From Isoetes taiwanensis (taxonomy: Eukaryota; Streptophyta; Lycopodiopsida; Isoetales; Isoetaceae), in NCBI GenBank assembly GCA_021234155.1, contig JAJEKV010000004.1, positions 25,335,662 through 25,399,661 on the forward strand: a stretch of DNA of 64,000 nucleotides, written 5' to 3'. Shown piece after piece: positions 23,927 to 35,683 of this stretch. The notes beneath the pieces are model-generated. The model was given only the letters and a program-made list of their open reading frames with translations. It was not told where the DNA came from and ran no database searches. Position 1 is the first letter of the stretch. The number at the start of each line of letters is the position of its first letter. Position numbers and translations under genes: made by a program.

Positions 23927-24777
23927 TCACAATTTCTTAAGAATCAAAGTGAGCATAGCCAAACATATGGCTTTATCATCCAAGATTTCCTTATGGACAT
24001 GTATGTAACCCAAGAGTGTGCTAGAAGCAAGGGGAACCACATCTTGGATGTTATGAATGCGCAAAATACGCAGGCCAGCAAGCTTGTCTGCATGATTCTT
24101 AAACAAAAGGTTACCAACACAGCGGCTTGCATATGCAAACGGAGGAACAGCGATGCTTTCTGACTGACCATCAGAATTGGTCCTTTTGTTGAGAGCTTCA
24201 TTGGCAATATCATAACCACAAAGGGTAGAAAGGGCAGCGCCAAGGCTATGGCCTACAACAGTAATGGTAACATCTTCATGTTTATAAATCTGGAGCAAAC
24301 GTTGAACCTTACAAATGATCTGCTCGCGGGCACTGAGTTGCCCCAATGGGGCAGAGTCAAGCTTGGAGGTGTAGACCATAAACCTCTGAACACAACAACA
24401 ATGTCCATTCTGCCCAGCCATTTCTTCCCCTTATCATCTGCCACTGCTAGAAATCCGCCCCAGTTGTTCTCCCTTGTTCATGCATCTTTGTGGATCAATT
24501 TTAGCAGAAACGTTGCGTCTGTATTTGCCGTCGCTGTTGTATAGAAGTACCTTGTCACCTTGTAGTCTGTGCTTAGCCCATGCCCCGGATTATTTGATCC
24601 CACCTTCTCGAATAACTGGCTCTTGATGTACCTCGGAACGCCTGTGTATTTTGATTGTACGTCATTGTCCATTGAATCATACACTGCCTCAACGAAATTC
24701 CCATAGCGAATCAGCTCCTTTCGGAGCTCAAGATCCAGAGGATCTAACATGGCTTATGCAAGATCTGATGAACTCAT
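23927..24777 (-). pseudogene. Phospholipase A1-II-like, copy 2 (decayed)
   Basis: The reading frame contains LDPLDLELRKELIRYGNFVE, then WLGRMDIVVVFRG, then a shifted frame with QLSAREQIICKVQRLLQIY and the serine nucleophile elbow TVVGHSLGAALSTL, then IHNIQDVVPLA. These are lipase class 3 landmarks in the right order. Defects: an early MSSSDLA-stop caused by loss of 14 N-terminal codons, a TGA after LIHKDA, an internal deletion after FRG that removes about 30 residues and shifts frame, and loss of the C-terminal part that should carry the catalytic His. It cannot make a working lipase. Confidence 0.82.
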
Positions 24778-26444
24778 TTTGCTACACTGCCCAAAGGGTG
24801 CTCTGTATTTGGATTTCTAAAATGAATTGATAGCATAATCTGCAAGGGCATGCCTGGTTTGTCTACCTGGAAATAGAATTAGATAGAGACTGATGCTGGG
24901 TAAAACCTAGCTGTAGAATCCTCATGCAGCTTCTTGTGCAAGGCCATGCCTGGTTTGTCTACCTGGAAATAGAATTAGATAGAGGCTGATGCTGGGTAAG
25001 ACTTAGCTCTAGAATGCTCAAGCCGTATAAAACCCCTGTTTATGCGAATTCAGCCAAAAACAGGACCAAAAAGCTAACAAAGAGACTGAGGAAGATGGAG
25101 GGCAGCTTCTTGTGCCTTCTAAAAGAAGAAGAGACTTATGAAAGTCACTGTTGGCGATGTTATAAGGGAATTCTGCACTTGTGATATGAGCAGCATTCCG
25201 TAAGTTCAGTCTTCCAACTCTTCCAAAGTTTCCTATGAGACGGAAGGAAGAACTTAACCTATAATAGATTTGGCTGAATCGAAGAACGTAGTGGCCGTAC
25301 ATGCCATTTTAGAAGAGATTGGAACAGCGTTTTAACTGTTCGTGAAGCTTCTCGAATATCTTGTTACAGTCATGGTAATATGAAGCGAAATTTGACACTA
25401 CGAAGCAAGAACTGGAATGAATATATTTCAAGCATCAAAGAAATATGCAAGCGTAGAATGTGACCTGTGGATTAGCTTGTTTCAATTGCTTCTTGATGTC
25501 CGTTGTTTCAATGTCAGCAAATTCTTGTAGCTTTCCTGCAACAAAACAGCATGGATTTTCAAAGAATAAGTTGCTAAGCATTTCTCTCCGCACATGCTAG
25601 CGTCTCTCTAACAATTTGTTTGTGCACTGCCAGTGGTATGTCTACAGAACGGAATCGTGATTACAAAGGGATGCTGCGCAATGTTATGGAAGTCCTTGAT
25701 TAATGTACCATTTTAGTTTATGATTAGAAGATGTTTCTTAAAGGCATCCAAGGATATATGACTAACTATGTTTTCAGAGTGGGAATATAGCAACGCTATC
25801 ACCTGGAACTCTACTAAGAGGAGGAGTGCGACGTTGCGAATCCATAACGTACAATAGCTTATTGCATACATATTTGAAGTCGGGACACTTGTGAGATTCA
25901 ACTGTGAGTTTCAGTGGCAGGACAGGAAGACATGACTAAGAATTGCAATTCCAAGGGTGTCTATAGATGGATGTATCATTATAGAAGCCATATGTATCTA
26001 GCTTCAAAAGCAAGTAAGGGAACAGAGCTCAGAGCAAATAATAAGGGTTTTTTCTGTGCACTGAGTGAAAATGGAAATCTGCATCCATGTTCGGAGCATT
26101 ATGATAGCTTGTTAATAGTTTGCCATATGCACATTATATGAAATAAAAGAGAACTGCTATCTGAACTGCTATGGATGTAATGCCTTCAAAATTTTGAAGG
26201 ACAATTATCTACAACAGGGACTCAAAATTCCGAATCAGATGGAATCTTGTAGCCTAGAGATGACTAACTGTAATTAATGACTCTAAATTTCCTTAATCAT
26301 GCGAAAGGCTATAAGGAATATTTCTATGATGGAAGCCCTTATGGTAGAGCAGAGCACTGGTTTTACGAAGCCACAAACTTTAGAACATGAACCTTCAATC
26401 AATCTCCAGATCCAAAAATGAAGATGAAGATCAAAATAAATACA

Positions 26445-27224
26445 TCACAATTTGTTAAGAATCAAAGTGAGCATAGCCAAACATATGGCTTTATCATCCA
26501 AGATTTCCTTATGGACATGTATGTAACCCAAGAGTGTGCTAGGAGCAAGGGGAACCAGATCTTGGATGTTATGAATGCGCAAAATACGCAGGCCAGCAAG
26601 CTTCTCTGCATGATTCTTAAACAAAAGGTTACGAACACAACGGCTTGCATATGCAAACGGAGTAACAGCGATGCTTTCTGACTGACCATCAGAATTGGTC
26701 CTTTTGTTGAGAGCTTCATTGGCAATATCATAACCACAAAGGGTAGAAAGGGCAGCGCCAAGGCTATGGCCTACAACAGTAATGCTAACATCTTCATCTT
26801 TATAAATCTGGAGCAAACGTTGAACCTTACAAATGATCTGCCCGCGGGCACTGAGTTGCCCCAATGGGGCAGAGTCAAGCTTGGAGGTGTAGACCATAAA
26901 CCTCTGAACACAACAACAATGTCCATTCTGCCCAGCCATTTCTTCCCCTTATCGAAACGTTGCCTCTGTATTTGCCGTCGCTGTTGTATAGAAGTACCTT
27001 GTCACCTTGTAGTCTGTGCTTAGCTCATGCCCCGGATTATTTAATCCCACGTTCTCGAATAACTGGCTCTTGATGTACCTCGGAACGCCTGTGTATTTTG
27101 ATTCTACATCATTGTCCATTGAATCATACACTGCCTCAACGAAATCCCCATAGCGAATCAGCTCCTTTCGGAGCTCAAGATCCAGAGGATCTAACATGGC
27201 TTATGCAAGATCTGATGAACTCAT
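26445..27224 (-). pseudogene. Phospholipase A1-II-like, copy 3 (decayed)
   Basis: Nearly the same as copy 2 and sharing its defects (early stop after MSSSDLA, internal deletion after FRG, truncated C-terminus), so copies 2 and 3 were duplicated after the gene had already died. It has one further deletion of about 75 bp joining ANTEATF to DKGKKW. The GHSLGAAL elbow is kept. Confidence 0.82.
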
Positions 27225-27345
27225 TTTCCTACACTGCCCAAAGGGTGCTCTGTATTTGGATTTCTAAAATGAATTGATAGCATAATCTGCAAGGCCATGC
27301 CTGGTTTGTCTACCTGGAAATAGAATTAGATAGAGACTGATGCTA

Positions 27346-28737
27346 AAGAAGAAGAGACTTATGAAAGTCGCCATGTTTTTGACAATAGATTGACTTTTAA
27401 TGCATTTTGGCTTTGGCTATTCTGCCTATTAAAATCCAGAGTACAATTAACAACTAATATATCAGGAAATATCAATTTCTGGAAATATCAATTTCTGTTA
27501 GTAATGTATACATATTGGTTAATTAACCTATTCAGAGCAATACATCATCTAAACATTCTAAGGGATATAACGGAGAACAACGAACTGTAGCTTTTATTAG
27601 ATCATTTTTTTCATGCTTTAGATTCACTGCTGCAGCACATTCTAAGGAATATAATAGAGAGCATCCAACTTTAGCTTTTAATGGGTCGATTTTGGGTTCA
27701 AAGACTAACTGGCCTGATATATCGAAAATGTTGTTAAATGAATTTCTTGAGCATGTTGCAGAATGTGATGCAGTACTCTGAGCTATTACGTGTTTGAAGG
27801 AGCCTTCCAACTTTACTGAACTCTGCAATAGACAACGCAGATCTCGTTAGACGATCACAATACATTATGTAAAATGTTGGTGCAGCACATTGTAAGGAAT
27901 ATAATAGAGAGTATCCAAGAACTAAAGTACATAACAATGTTTCAGTAGCAACTGCTCATGTTTCGAAACAAAGGAACATACAAATATTCTGTACATGTGA
28001 CATTATATCTCATGCACTCAAGTGCAACAGTGAGCGGATATACAATTCAAAATAGGCATGTACGACTGTTGTAGAAGTTCTCACTGCAATCTAATGTCAA
28101 TGATAGTTGCAATTCATCTTTGTCCATCTTTTGTAGCTGTGTTAGGCCTGGTTGTTTTTGTTCTATGGTGCTATCATTTTCTATTTTCTTTTCTCATGTT
28201 GCAGTAGTATGCCCATTATACTGTTAGAAATAGAATCAGCCAATCAATCTTCTTCTTTTGGGCCTATTTACTGTAGCAATAAGCTTGACAGTTCGCATTT
28301 CTTGTGTATTTACACGTAGTTAAGATAGACTATTATGCATTTCGTTATTATATGGCTATCATTATTGGATAGTTGTTTATTAGATATGAGCTTAGAATCT
28401 TGAGATAATTTTCCAAGGCAGTATATTACAGGAAAAGCACGCCTAAGTGCCATATCTTTGCAGCAGCAAACAGTGTAGCAGTGCACTAAGCGAATCTAAT
28501 AGAAACATAAGATAGAAATTAATATTGCCCTGAAAGTGAGCCATACCTCTGAAATGCAAGGAATCCAAAAGTTCAATTGAAACCAAGTGCCTCTGCGAAC
28601 TGAATGTTATTGCTGCAAGAAAAGAAGAGACCTATCAAACTCATCATGCACATGCAAAGCTTGCATGTTGTAAGAATCTTCAAGAACATATAACAGACAA
28701 TGCCAAAAGAAGATGCATAATGCCGCAACGCTGCTAT
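27346..28737. other. Non-coding stretch with a thrice-repeated short block
   Basis: No gene was recognised. On the minus strand a block of the type TCTCTATTATATTCCTTA, followed by AATGTGCTGCA, occurs at 27660 and 27910, with a more diverged copy near 27577. The rest is AT-rich with no other structure seen. Confidence 0.4.
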
Positions 28738-30207
28738 TCACGCTTCATTCATTACCTCATCCATTTTTTCAACAATGTACCTGTTTCTGTCCACATCATT
28801 ATATGTTTCTTCCTTTATTTTGATTCTGAAGAGCAAGGTTTTAAAGAAGGATCCCTGCACAATCTCATTGAACTTCTTAATGTCTGCAAGCTTCCAAATA
28901 TCCATTTGCTTTGCTGTACAACCAAATAGTTGCTCACCTATCTCTTGAAAAGCTGTCACCCATAAGCTTCCTGTGTGGTCTGATAGCTGCAATGAAATTA
29001 CATACCTATAAGAGCACTCTTTGACACGGACATTACAACTATTGCAATGCCACAATCCATCTTCTGTAGCTCTCACCTTCTTCAAACATTGGCGGTTCCC
29101 ACATTTCAATGGGCATGCTGCATAGTACAGTACATCATGCTTCATATTGATTATCGTTCCTTTTAACTCAACTAACAGCGGCTTATCCACATCTCTAAGC
29201 GCTGCTTCGGATAGCTCAGATATAAATTTCAGAGAATCACCTATAGTTAAAGGTTGCGAAGACATCGTCAAAGAAACAGAAACGCTCTTTTTGCCTTCTT
29301 TCACAAACCATGCCCTCAATGCTCTAGCCTCTGGAATAAAAGGGTTTACTTGCACCTGGCTTGATTGAAGAGTAACTAAAGATCTAGTTGCATAATCACT
29401 TACCCTCGCCCCTCTTATTGCAACAATTGGCTCCCTATTCGCACGCATAGCCTCTTCAATTTCTGTTCCCTCTCGAAATGACACCTGACCCCACATAGTA
29501 ATTTCAATCTGCTTACCAGAGACATCTTTCATATGGATAATCCTACGATCAACGGGGCTTCCGTTCTTTCGATGCACACGTGATGCCTCCTCTACTGCAC
29601 TGATAACACCAATCACATCCACTATAGAATCCTTTTCTTTGAATTCTAAGTCTGCAATGGATACAAATTTATACAAATGATGAAGGATATTCTTATCGTC
29701 ATCACATTCTTCAACTATCGAACCATCTTGCAAATATAATTCCCATGCATGACTCAACTGATTAAACATCTTATTTGCTGGTTTAAGCATGCCTCTTGAT
29801 ATACTGAAAACCTTACCAATTCGGATATGCTTATCAAATTTTATGGCAAGGGCATTAAAACACACCACTCTAATTTCAGATGATTCAAAATCAATCACGT
29901 CAAAATGGAATAGAGTCCCAGTAACCTTGCATGAAGCAAACTTCTTCAGAGATACCCTCGCTGTCACTCTACATTTAATCTTCCAATTAAAGAGGTAAGG
30001 ACTTAAACTACGAATAGGAACAATCCCAGACTCTCTACTATTTGAAAATGAACATGGAAGAGAAGAGGGCACGTCAGAAGGAACATCAGAACATGGAGAA
30101 TCACATGGAACAGAACATGGCACATTAGAAGAAGATGGAACCTCAGAGCATATGGCATCGGATACAGAAGAAGACAAATCAACACTACCAGCCATTGCAA
30201 AAACCAA
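28738..30207 (-). CDS. RPA1-like single-stranded DNA-binding protein
   Basis: An intact 489-codon intronless ORF matches the large subunit of replication protein A, which coats single-stranded DNA. Residues 1-60 are Ser/Pro/Cys-rich and disordered. OB-folds follow: DBD-A about 62-170 (PIRSLSPYLFNWKIKCRVTA), DBD-B about 180-310 (SIVDVIGVISAVEE, ITMWGQ), DBD-C about 335-480 with a zinc ribbon (AACPL, RQC, LWHCNSC) and WVTAFQEIGEQLFG. The N-terminal DBD-F protein-interaction domain of host RPA70 is absent, and host genes normally have introns. Plant Helitrons often carry just such RPA1-like ORFs, and this one lies upstream of RepHel on the same strand, so a Helitron passenger is plausible; a host retrocopy is the alternative. 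The second Met (30195) may be the real start. Confidence 0.88.
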   Translation of the reverse strand: MVFAMAGSVDLSSSVSDAICSEVPSSSNVPCSVPCDSPCSDVPSDVPSSLPCSFSNSRESGIVPIRSLSPYLFNWKIKCRVTARVSLKKFASCKVTGTLFHFDVIDFESSEIRVVCFNALAIKFDKHIRIGKVFSISRGMLKPANKMFNQLSHAWELYLQDGSIVEECDDDKNILHHLYKFVSIADLEFKEKDSIVDVIGVISAVEEASRVHRKNGSPVDRRIIHMKDVSGKQIEITMWGQVSFREGTEIEEAMRANREPIVAIRGARVSDYATRSLVTLQSSQVQVNPFIPEARALRAWFVKEGKKSVSVSLTMSSQPLTIGDSLKFISELSEAALRDVDKPLLVELKGTIINMKHDVLYYAACPLKCGNRQCLKKVRATEDGLWHCNSCNVRVKECSYRYVISLQLSDHTGSLWVTAFQEIGEQLFGCTAKQMDIWKLADIKKFNEIVQGSFFKTLLFRIKIKEETYNDVDRNRYIVEKMDEVMNEA

Positions 30208-32025
30208 AAACTACCTAAGAAACACTGACCTCGAATCTCGAACTATCATGCCATAACCTGGGAGCCTCCTTTTATGGAATCGTCCAGTCCAAATCCACAT
30301 CCACGACTCAATTGCATGGCCAAAAAATCGACACCTAGAAGCTCCAGCTTGCAATCTCGGATACAAATCGGCTCATCGTGGAAGCATAGGAATCACCCTC
30401 CATGCAGAGCAAACTATAAACCTGGAACATCTTCGAAGACCATGCGCCCGATTTTTGGAACGCCGCTAAAACATTTCGCCCACCGGAAAAAACAATAATC
30501 TTAGGAAATGAGGTTAAAAAAAATCCAAAAAAGTTTTCTGCCACACCGGATACTTTCAAATTAACAAGATGGATATATTTTTGGCAAGAGAGCTAAATTA
30601 TTTGACCTTCTATCATGTTGCTAGCCTAGTTGCACCTTGGTCTGCCCACAACTCTCTGAGGAGAATAAGCAGAAACTGAGGCCACGAGTGTTAAGCACTC
30701 AACATTAGTGAGTGGGGACTGATGAAGCTCACTAGTGCGGACTCGACGCTGGTCACGTCGAGTTGCTTCTAGGTGAAGGTTATTTCCCCGAGCTAGAGAC
30801 CCGTAGCTTAGGGGGACCACAACATATTATTTGGGGTTTGGGGACGACATGTAGGTTCTACTCGTGGGCTTGAGCAGTATGTAAAGTAATTCGGTAACGA
30901 CATGAGTGTTGGGCGAAGGACCGTCACAATATGAGGAGGAGCCACCATGGAAGCAGACCCTCATGATGATACTGAAGCACCTGCCCCACTGCCATATCCA
31001 GTTTGGTCAGAACCCAATACCAAAAAGGGAAGCAAGATGGCAAGAGAAGCATACATTTGGAACGACGATAGAGTATATAAGAACAGGATGGTTGAGTAGG
31101 CCTATAAAGAAGATGTTTGATATGTATTCTAAATACTACAATCTCACAAAGATATAGTACATGGAGAGCGGGAAACCAACAAAAGAAATGACGAGCTTGA
31201 AGTTGTCATCAGGAGAACCGAAAGAGCCAAAGAAGTCGGCAAAGCATCGATGAGACTCAATATTCGCCCGCACAATCAAGGAGGTTCGCCATTGCCAGAG
31301 AAGTTATGGGTTCTTGATTCCCGTTGCAAGCTTCGCACGTTTGGTTCGAGAAGTTCTGCACGAATTCGACAAAACAAGCTATGATACTCGCACTACAGAA
31401 AGCTACAGAAATGGAGGTAATCCAACACTTTGAAGATTATCTGTCATGCGTATTGCACATGAAATGAGTTACATGCATGCCTGAGGATCTGCATCTAGCT
31501 AGGTTTATTGAAAAATGAAGTGAATAAAAATAATTTGGATCTTAATTGTATAAAAGTTTTGAATAAATTAAGCTATAAGTATGTTTAATCAGCCTCTGTG
31601 CAAGTTTTTGAGTTGTATGTATAAGTTATTTGAAGACAAAATGTCAAATTATTCTAATTGCCCCCTGGCGCATGTGTAAGGTCAAAAATTTGGACGTCCA
31701 TAAGTCAACTAGAGAACTCCAAATCATATAAAAATTGTTGCGATGGGACCATTAGAGAGTCTACTCTTTGATTATGGCCATCAATTATCCTAGAATTATC
31801 CATCCTCACCTTAAAATGATCCAAATGTCCCAACCCTAAAAATTTTAAATTAGGGTTTATCTATGAATAGAAGCATATACCCCTACTCCCTCCCCTTCCA
31901 TTAGCATCTTACAAGTTTACTCTCAACTCCAAGCTGATTTTCCAGTTTCCTGAGGCGGTTCTACTTCTATTTTGCATCAATAGCTTTTATTTCAGCAGCA
32001 AGTTTATAATTTTTGGCGATAATAC
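30208..32025. other. Non-coding stretch upstream of the Gypsy pol remnant
   Basis: No convincing gene. A 7-bp inverted repeat CTCGACG...CGTCGAG lies at about 30743. The part from about 30600 to 32000 may be the decayed 5' half (leader and gag) of the Gypsy element that follows, but no gag motif or terminal repeat was recognised. Confidence 0.35.
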
Positions 32026-33288
32026 AAAGAAGGATGAAAGCTTGAGGATGTGTATCGACTATCGGCAACTAAACAAGCATACCATAAAAAATAAGTACGT
32101 CTTACAAAGAGCAGATGACATCATGGATCAACTGCAAGGGGCAAAGTTCTTCTCCAAAAGAGAATTGAGATTAAATATCACCAGATCAGGATAAGGGAGG
32201 AAGATATTCACATCTTTGGGACAAGGTATGGCCACTATGAGTTCACAGTCATACCATTTGGGTTGTCCAATGCCCTCGCAACCTTTATGAGAATCATGAA
32301 CGACATTTTTCCTGAGTTTCTTGATGATTTTGTCTTCACATTCTTCAATGATGTTTTGGTTTACAGTAGAACCTTGAAAGACCATGTCAAACACTTGAGG
32401 AAGGTTCTAGAGAAGCTAAGGAGGCATCAACATCATGCAAAACTGTCCAAATGCCATTTTGCGACAGCCAAGGTAGAATATCTGGGGCATGTAATCTCGC
32501 CGAAAGAAATTGCAACCTACCCCGCAAAGATGAAGGCCATAGTTAAGTGGTCAGCTCTAAAGAATGTGCATGAAGTGAGAAGTTTCTTGGGTTTCGCAAG
32601 CTACCACCGAAAGTTTGTGAAAAACTTTGCCAAGATAGTTGCACCATTAAGGGACCTCACTAAAATCCAGAAGATAAAGAATTGGGAAAAGCATTGGTTT
32701 CAGAAGGTTCAAGTAGGTTTTGAGAAGCTCAAGGAAGGCTTGACAACAGCCCCAGTCTTAAGACTTGCAAATCTAGAGAAAGACAAGTTAGCAGCAGCAG
32801 GTGCAAGTAAAATTGCAACCAACACTGTCCTAATATAAGAAGAGAGTGTTGTGGCATATAACTCTCACAAGATGAACGATGCTGAAACATGCTACCCAAC
32901 TCATGATCAGAAGCTTCTAGCAATCATGAGAGCCTTAAAGTTTTGGAGGCATTACTTGTTGGGAAGGAATTGGACACTGACTACCAAAGCCTCCAATATG
33001 TGTAAGGCAAAGAAGGTGGATGGAGTTAGAGGAGTATGACTTCGAGATAATATACAAACTAGTAAACTCAATGTGGTTGCGGATGCACTCTCAGAGCATC
33101 CTTTAACCACAAGAGTATGCTGCAATGCCATATCAAGACTCAAAGGTGAATTTGGCAAGAAGATAGAAGAAACCTTGCCAACAGATAAAGATTTTCAGGA
33201 AGTATAGGCGAGCCTCTTCAAGGAGGCAAGAACAGATAAGGAAAGAGAGACCTTCAAATATTTTAAGAAGGTAATCTTTTGTACTATC
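32026..33288 (+). pseudogene. Ty3/Gypsy pol: reverse transcriptase and RNase H
   Basis: Gypsy-type reverse transcriptase: [17 protein letters not shown], then [42 protein letters not shown] and VEYLGHVIS, followed by RNase H (VVAYNSHKMNDAE, LLAIMRALKFWRHYLLG) and a VVADALS segment. Frameshifts or stops occur near 32178, 32836 and 33039. The polymerase core reads FFNDVLVYS where families of this type have a double aspartate, so one catalytic Asp is Asn. The element continues at 35696 after an insertion. Terminal repeats were not recognised. Copia is excluded by domain type and by the integrase lying after RNase H. Confidence 0.9.
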
Positions 33289-33293
33289 TAAAC
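33289..33293. repeat. Target-site duplication TAAAC (left)
   Basis: The 5-bp TAAAC at 33289-33293 recurs at 35691-35695. Removing one copy and the 2.4 kb between them rejoins the Gypsy frame across the RNase H to integrase linker as a sensible VLSKLCVPEASRV stretch, which supports the exact insertion point. Confidence 0.75.
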
Positions 33294-33554
33294 ATATATA
33301 AAGCGGTTTGCAATTTTTTTTTTTTTTTTTTGTCCCTGCCTATTTTTTCTGCGCCGCAATCCTTTTCTTTATTTCGATGCCACGTTTTTCCTTTCAAGCA
33401 ATCTGTTCGTTGAGTTTTGGGAACGTGTCATGGCAGAGCAACTGGAGCGAAGCCCCTCTGCTAGGGTTTGATTCTTGCAATGCACCCCTAATTTCACCAA
33501 TTCCAACCATGAAAGAGCTGGTTCTGTTGCCTTCACTGGTTCTTAGAGCCGACT

Positions 33555-33616
33555 ATGGCTTCGCAAACAACAATGGTCTCAAGCAATCTGGCCTTATTCA
33601 AGCAATCTGCGAAGAG
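33555..33616 (+). pseudogene. Possible captured first exon (transit-peptide-like)
   Basis: Downstream of a leader containing GCTAGGGTTTG, an ATG at 33555 opens MASQTTMVSSNLALFKQSAK and runs into a perfect plant donor AAGAG|GTAAGG at 33617. The peptide is rich in Ser, Thr and Ala with few acidic residues, like a chloroplast transit peptide. No further exon of the same gene was found. Other frames over the same span also lack stops, so the frame choice is uncertain. Confidence 0.35.
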
Positions 33617-34574
33617 GTAAGGATTTAATTCGGCATGAAGCTCCTCTCTTTCAGGATTTCTTGTTACAAATCCATCATAGAAGAGACGAAAAAGCTTCTT
33701 TTCTTGGATTTGATCTCCTCTATTTTTGCTGAGGTCTCCTCTGTTTCGTTGTTAAGCTCTCCGGTGTTTGGTTATGGGGCCTCAAATGTTAAGCCCAGGT
33801 TGAATGCTTGCTGCACTCCTGCAGATCAACAGGCATTCTGATGCAGATATCTTCTCTACTTCCTCATCTGGGTAGATCTTGTCGTGATGCTTAAGATTTG
33901 CAATCTAAGCAGAAATGGAATTGACTAGGTACCCAGAAGAATTTGATACAGAAGAAAGCCCTCGAAATAATTCCACATATCTGGGTTTGCTTGTGTTGAA
34001 ATATTTGTATGAAATCACCATCGGAACCATGGCATAGCAATCATTCTGATCGCCATCGCTGACGTAGGAGTATACCAGAGCGGATAATCCATTCATCTCA
34101 GAAACCTTTGCTTTGGCCTTGCGATCAGATTTTTTAACCACACCATATCATGCCCCGTTTTGCGGAGAACCCAACAGTATGTATCTCCAGAATGATATCG
34201 GATGCCAATATCCATTTGTGCCGTTCAATAACTCCAGAAATCCATGGCCGGTTTCTGTGGCTGTTAACGCTGCCGTTGCATTTAATTGGTTCACCTTCGA
34301 CAGCTTTCCTGTATACACTGTGATTGGAACCGCTGTTGCATTTTTTGCTACTAAGTATTACAATTACAAATAGCATAACCACATTTTTTAGTCCCATGCT
34401 CTTAAAATTGAATCCCATACAATTCAATTTTGTACCCCTGATCAATTTTGCACCTTGCTTAGAGGATTTTGTGCCTGCCTTTTATGGGCTTATGTCAAGG
34501 ACCTATTCTACGAACGCGAAGAAGCAAAGTAGGACAAGTTAATCCTCAAATTGACGTGGAAGAAACACAGCCGT

Positions 34575-34790
34575 GTGGTCCAGTGATGTCTGGCCATCTG
34601 TTTGTCTTTCTCTTCATGCACCAAGCACAAGATTGCACGCGATTATTTACAGAATTAAAAAAGTCTGATATATAGCAAGACTTCACTGTGATGTCTAGCC
34701 ACCTGTTTGTCTTTCTCTTCGTGCACCAAGCACAAGATTACAGGATAAAAAAAGTCTGATATATAGCAGGACTTCACCGAAGCGATTATT
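34575..34790 (+). repeat. ~107-bp tandem duplication inside the nested element
   Basis: The unit beginning GATGTCTGGCCATCTGTTTG and ending TCTGATATATAGCAAGACTT is repeated at once (GATGTCTAGCCACCTG...) with a few substitutions and a small deletion. It is non-coding. Confidence 0.8.
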
Positions 34791-35640
34791 TTGAAGGAGA
34801 GGATTATGTCAAAAATAAACCATCGGCTCATTTGTCTGCTATGGTGGGATGTGACTCTTTTGTTGCCGTTTGTTGTTGCTTCATGTTCTAGCTTTCAATT
34901 TCTTTAATGCTTGCCTAGATGCTCTAGATTCTTTCTGGCTATGGATTGATCCATAAGGGCCATTATGGTTGCTTTTCACCATAGCTAATTTCGCAGGATC
35001 CTTATTTACTTCTTAGTATGCTTGCTTTCCATCGTATCATTGAATTCAATTGGCATTATGCTTTCTTGACGTTGAGCATTCGAGCAATTTGCACTTCCGT
35101 TAGAATAGGTAGGCCTTTGATCCTCTTATTGAGTGCATTGCAAACCCAAATCCTTATCCACCCAAATCAACATTCCATAAGAATTTGTTTGAATTAGCCT
35201 CTTGATACCAAAGGCTCCATCGTATTGAATCATATTGGCTTCCTTGATTGTTGGGTTGCCAAGTACTTGCAACGTTTTCCATTTCCAAAACTTAATCTCA
35301 CAAATCGTTCAAACAACTAAATGAATAAAACAATTATCCAAGACACCTAGCCTAGGCCATGTGATAATTGAACTTAAATTTTCCTAAATCACTAGCAAAC
35401 ATGTGATCGTCTAGGAAAACAAAAATTGAAATAATTCAACTCACGTTGACATATATAAAAGACATTGGACATGCATACAAAAAAAAACTCATGCCTAAAA
35501 CCATATTCGTCATTTTTTTGCATTGCTTTCAATATGGAGGTTAGAGTTCTCCAAGTTAGAACATCTAATTCAATTTCACAAGTCCATAGCTGAGTTCCTT
35601 TGGACTTAATACAAACTCTCTGTTGCCACGAATAGGGCAA
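34791..35640. other. Non-coding part of the nested element
   Basis: AT-rich sequence leading to the terminal hairpin. No gene was recognised. Confidence 0.4.
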
Positions 35641-35683
35641 AAGAAATGTTCGCGGTGGCCTTGGCCGCCGCGATAAATTTCTT
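35641..35683. repeat. GC-rich terminal hairpin, copy 2
   Basis: CGCGGTGGCC-TT-GGCCGCCGCG with outer arms AAGAAAT and ATTTCTT. It matches the hairpin at 7524-7566 except for one stem base and a shorter loop. Its position next to the TAAAC target duplication shows that it is the terminal structure of the insertion. Confidence 0.85.

Larger units (their letters stand above)
21905..27345 (-). repeat. Tandem array of three phospholipase-bearing units
   Basis: Three units contain the same order of markers on the minus strand: a lipase-like coding block, then a long non-coding spacer, then the block containing GGCGATGTTATAAGGGAATT. Units 2 and 3 align at a 2518-bp offset over long stretches (for example 23396 against 25914 and 23927 against 26445). 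Unit 3 has about 390 bp extra between 25240 and 25560, which carries an exon-like stretch encoding KLQEFADIETTDIKKQLKQ between GCAG and GT sites. Unit 1 is the most diverged and is shortened. Confidence 0.8.

Noticed and set aside
30718-30790. CTGATGA text suggesting a hammerhead ribozyme
   Set aside because: The second conserved core (GAAA after stem II) is absent, and the only strong stem (CTCGACG/CGTCGAG) is not placed as stem II.
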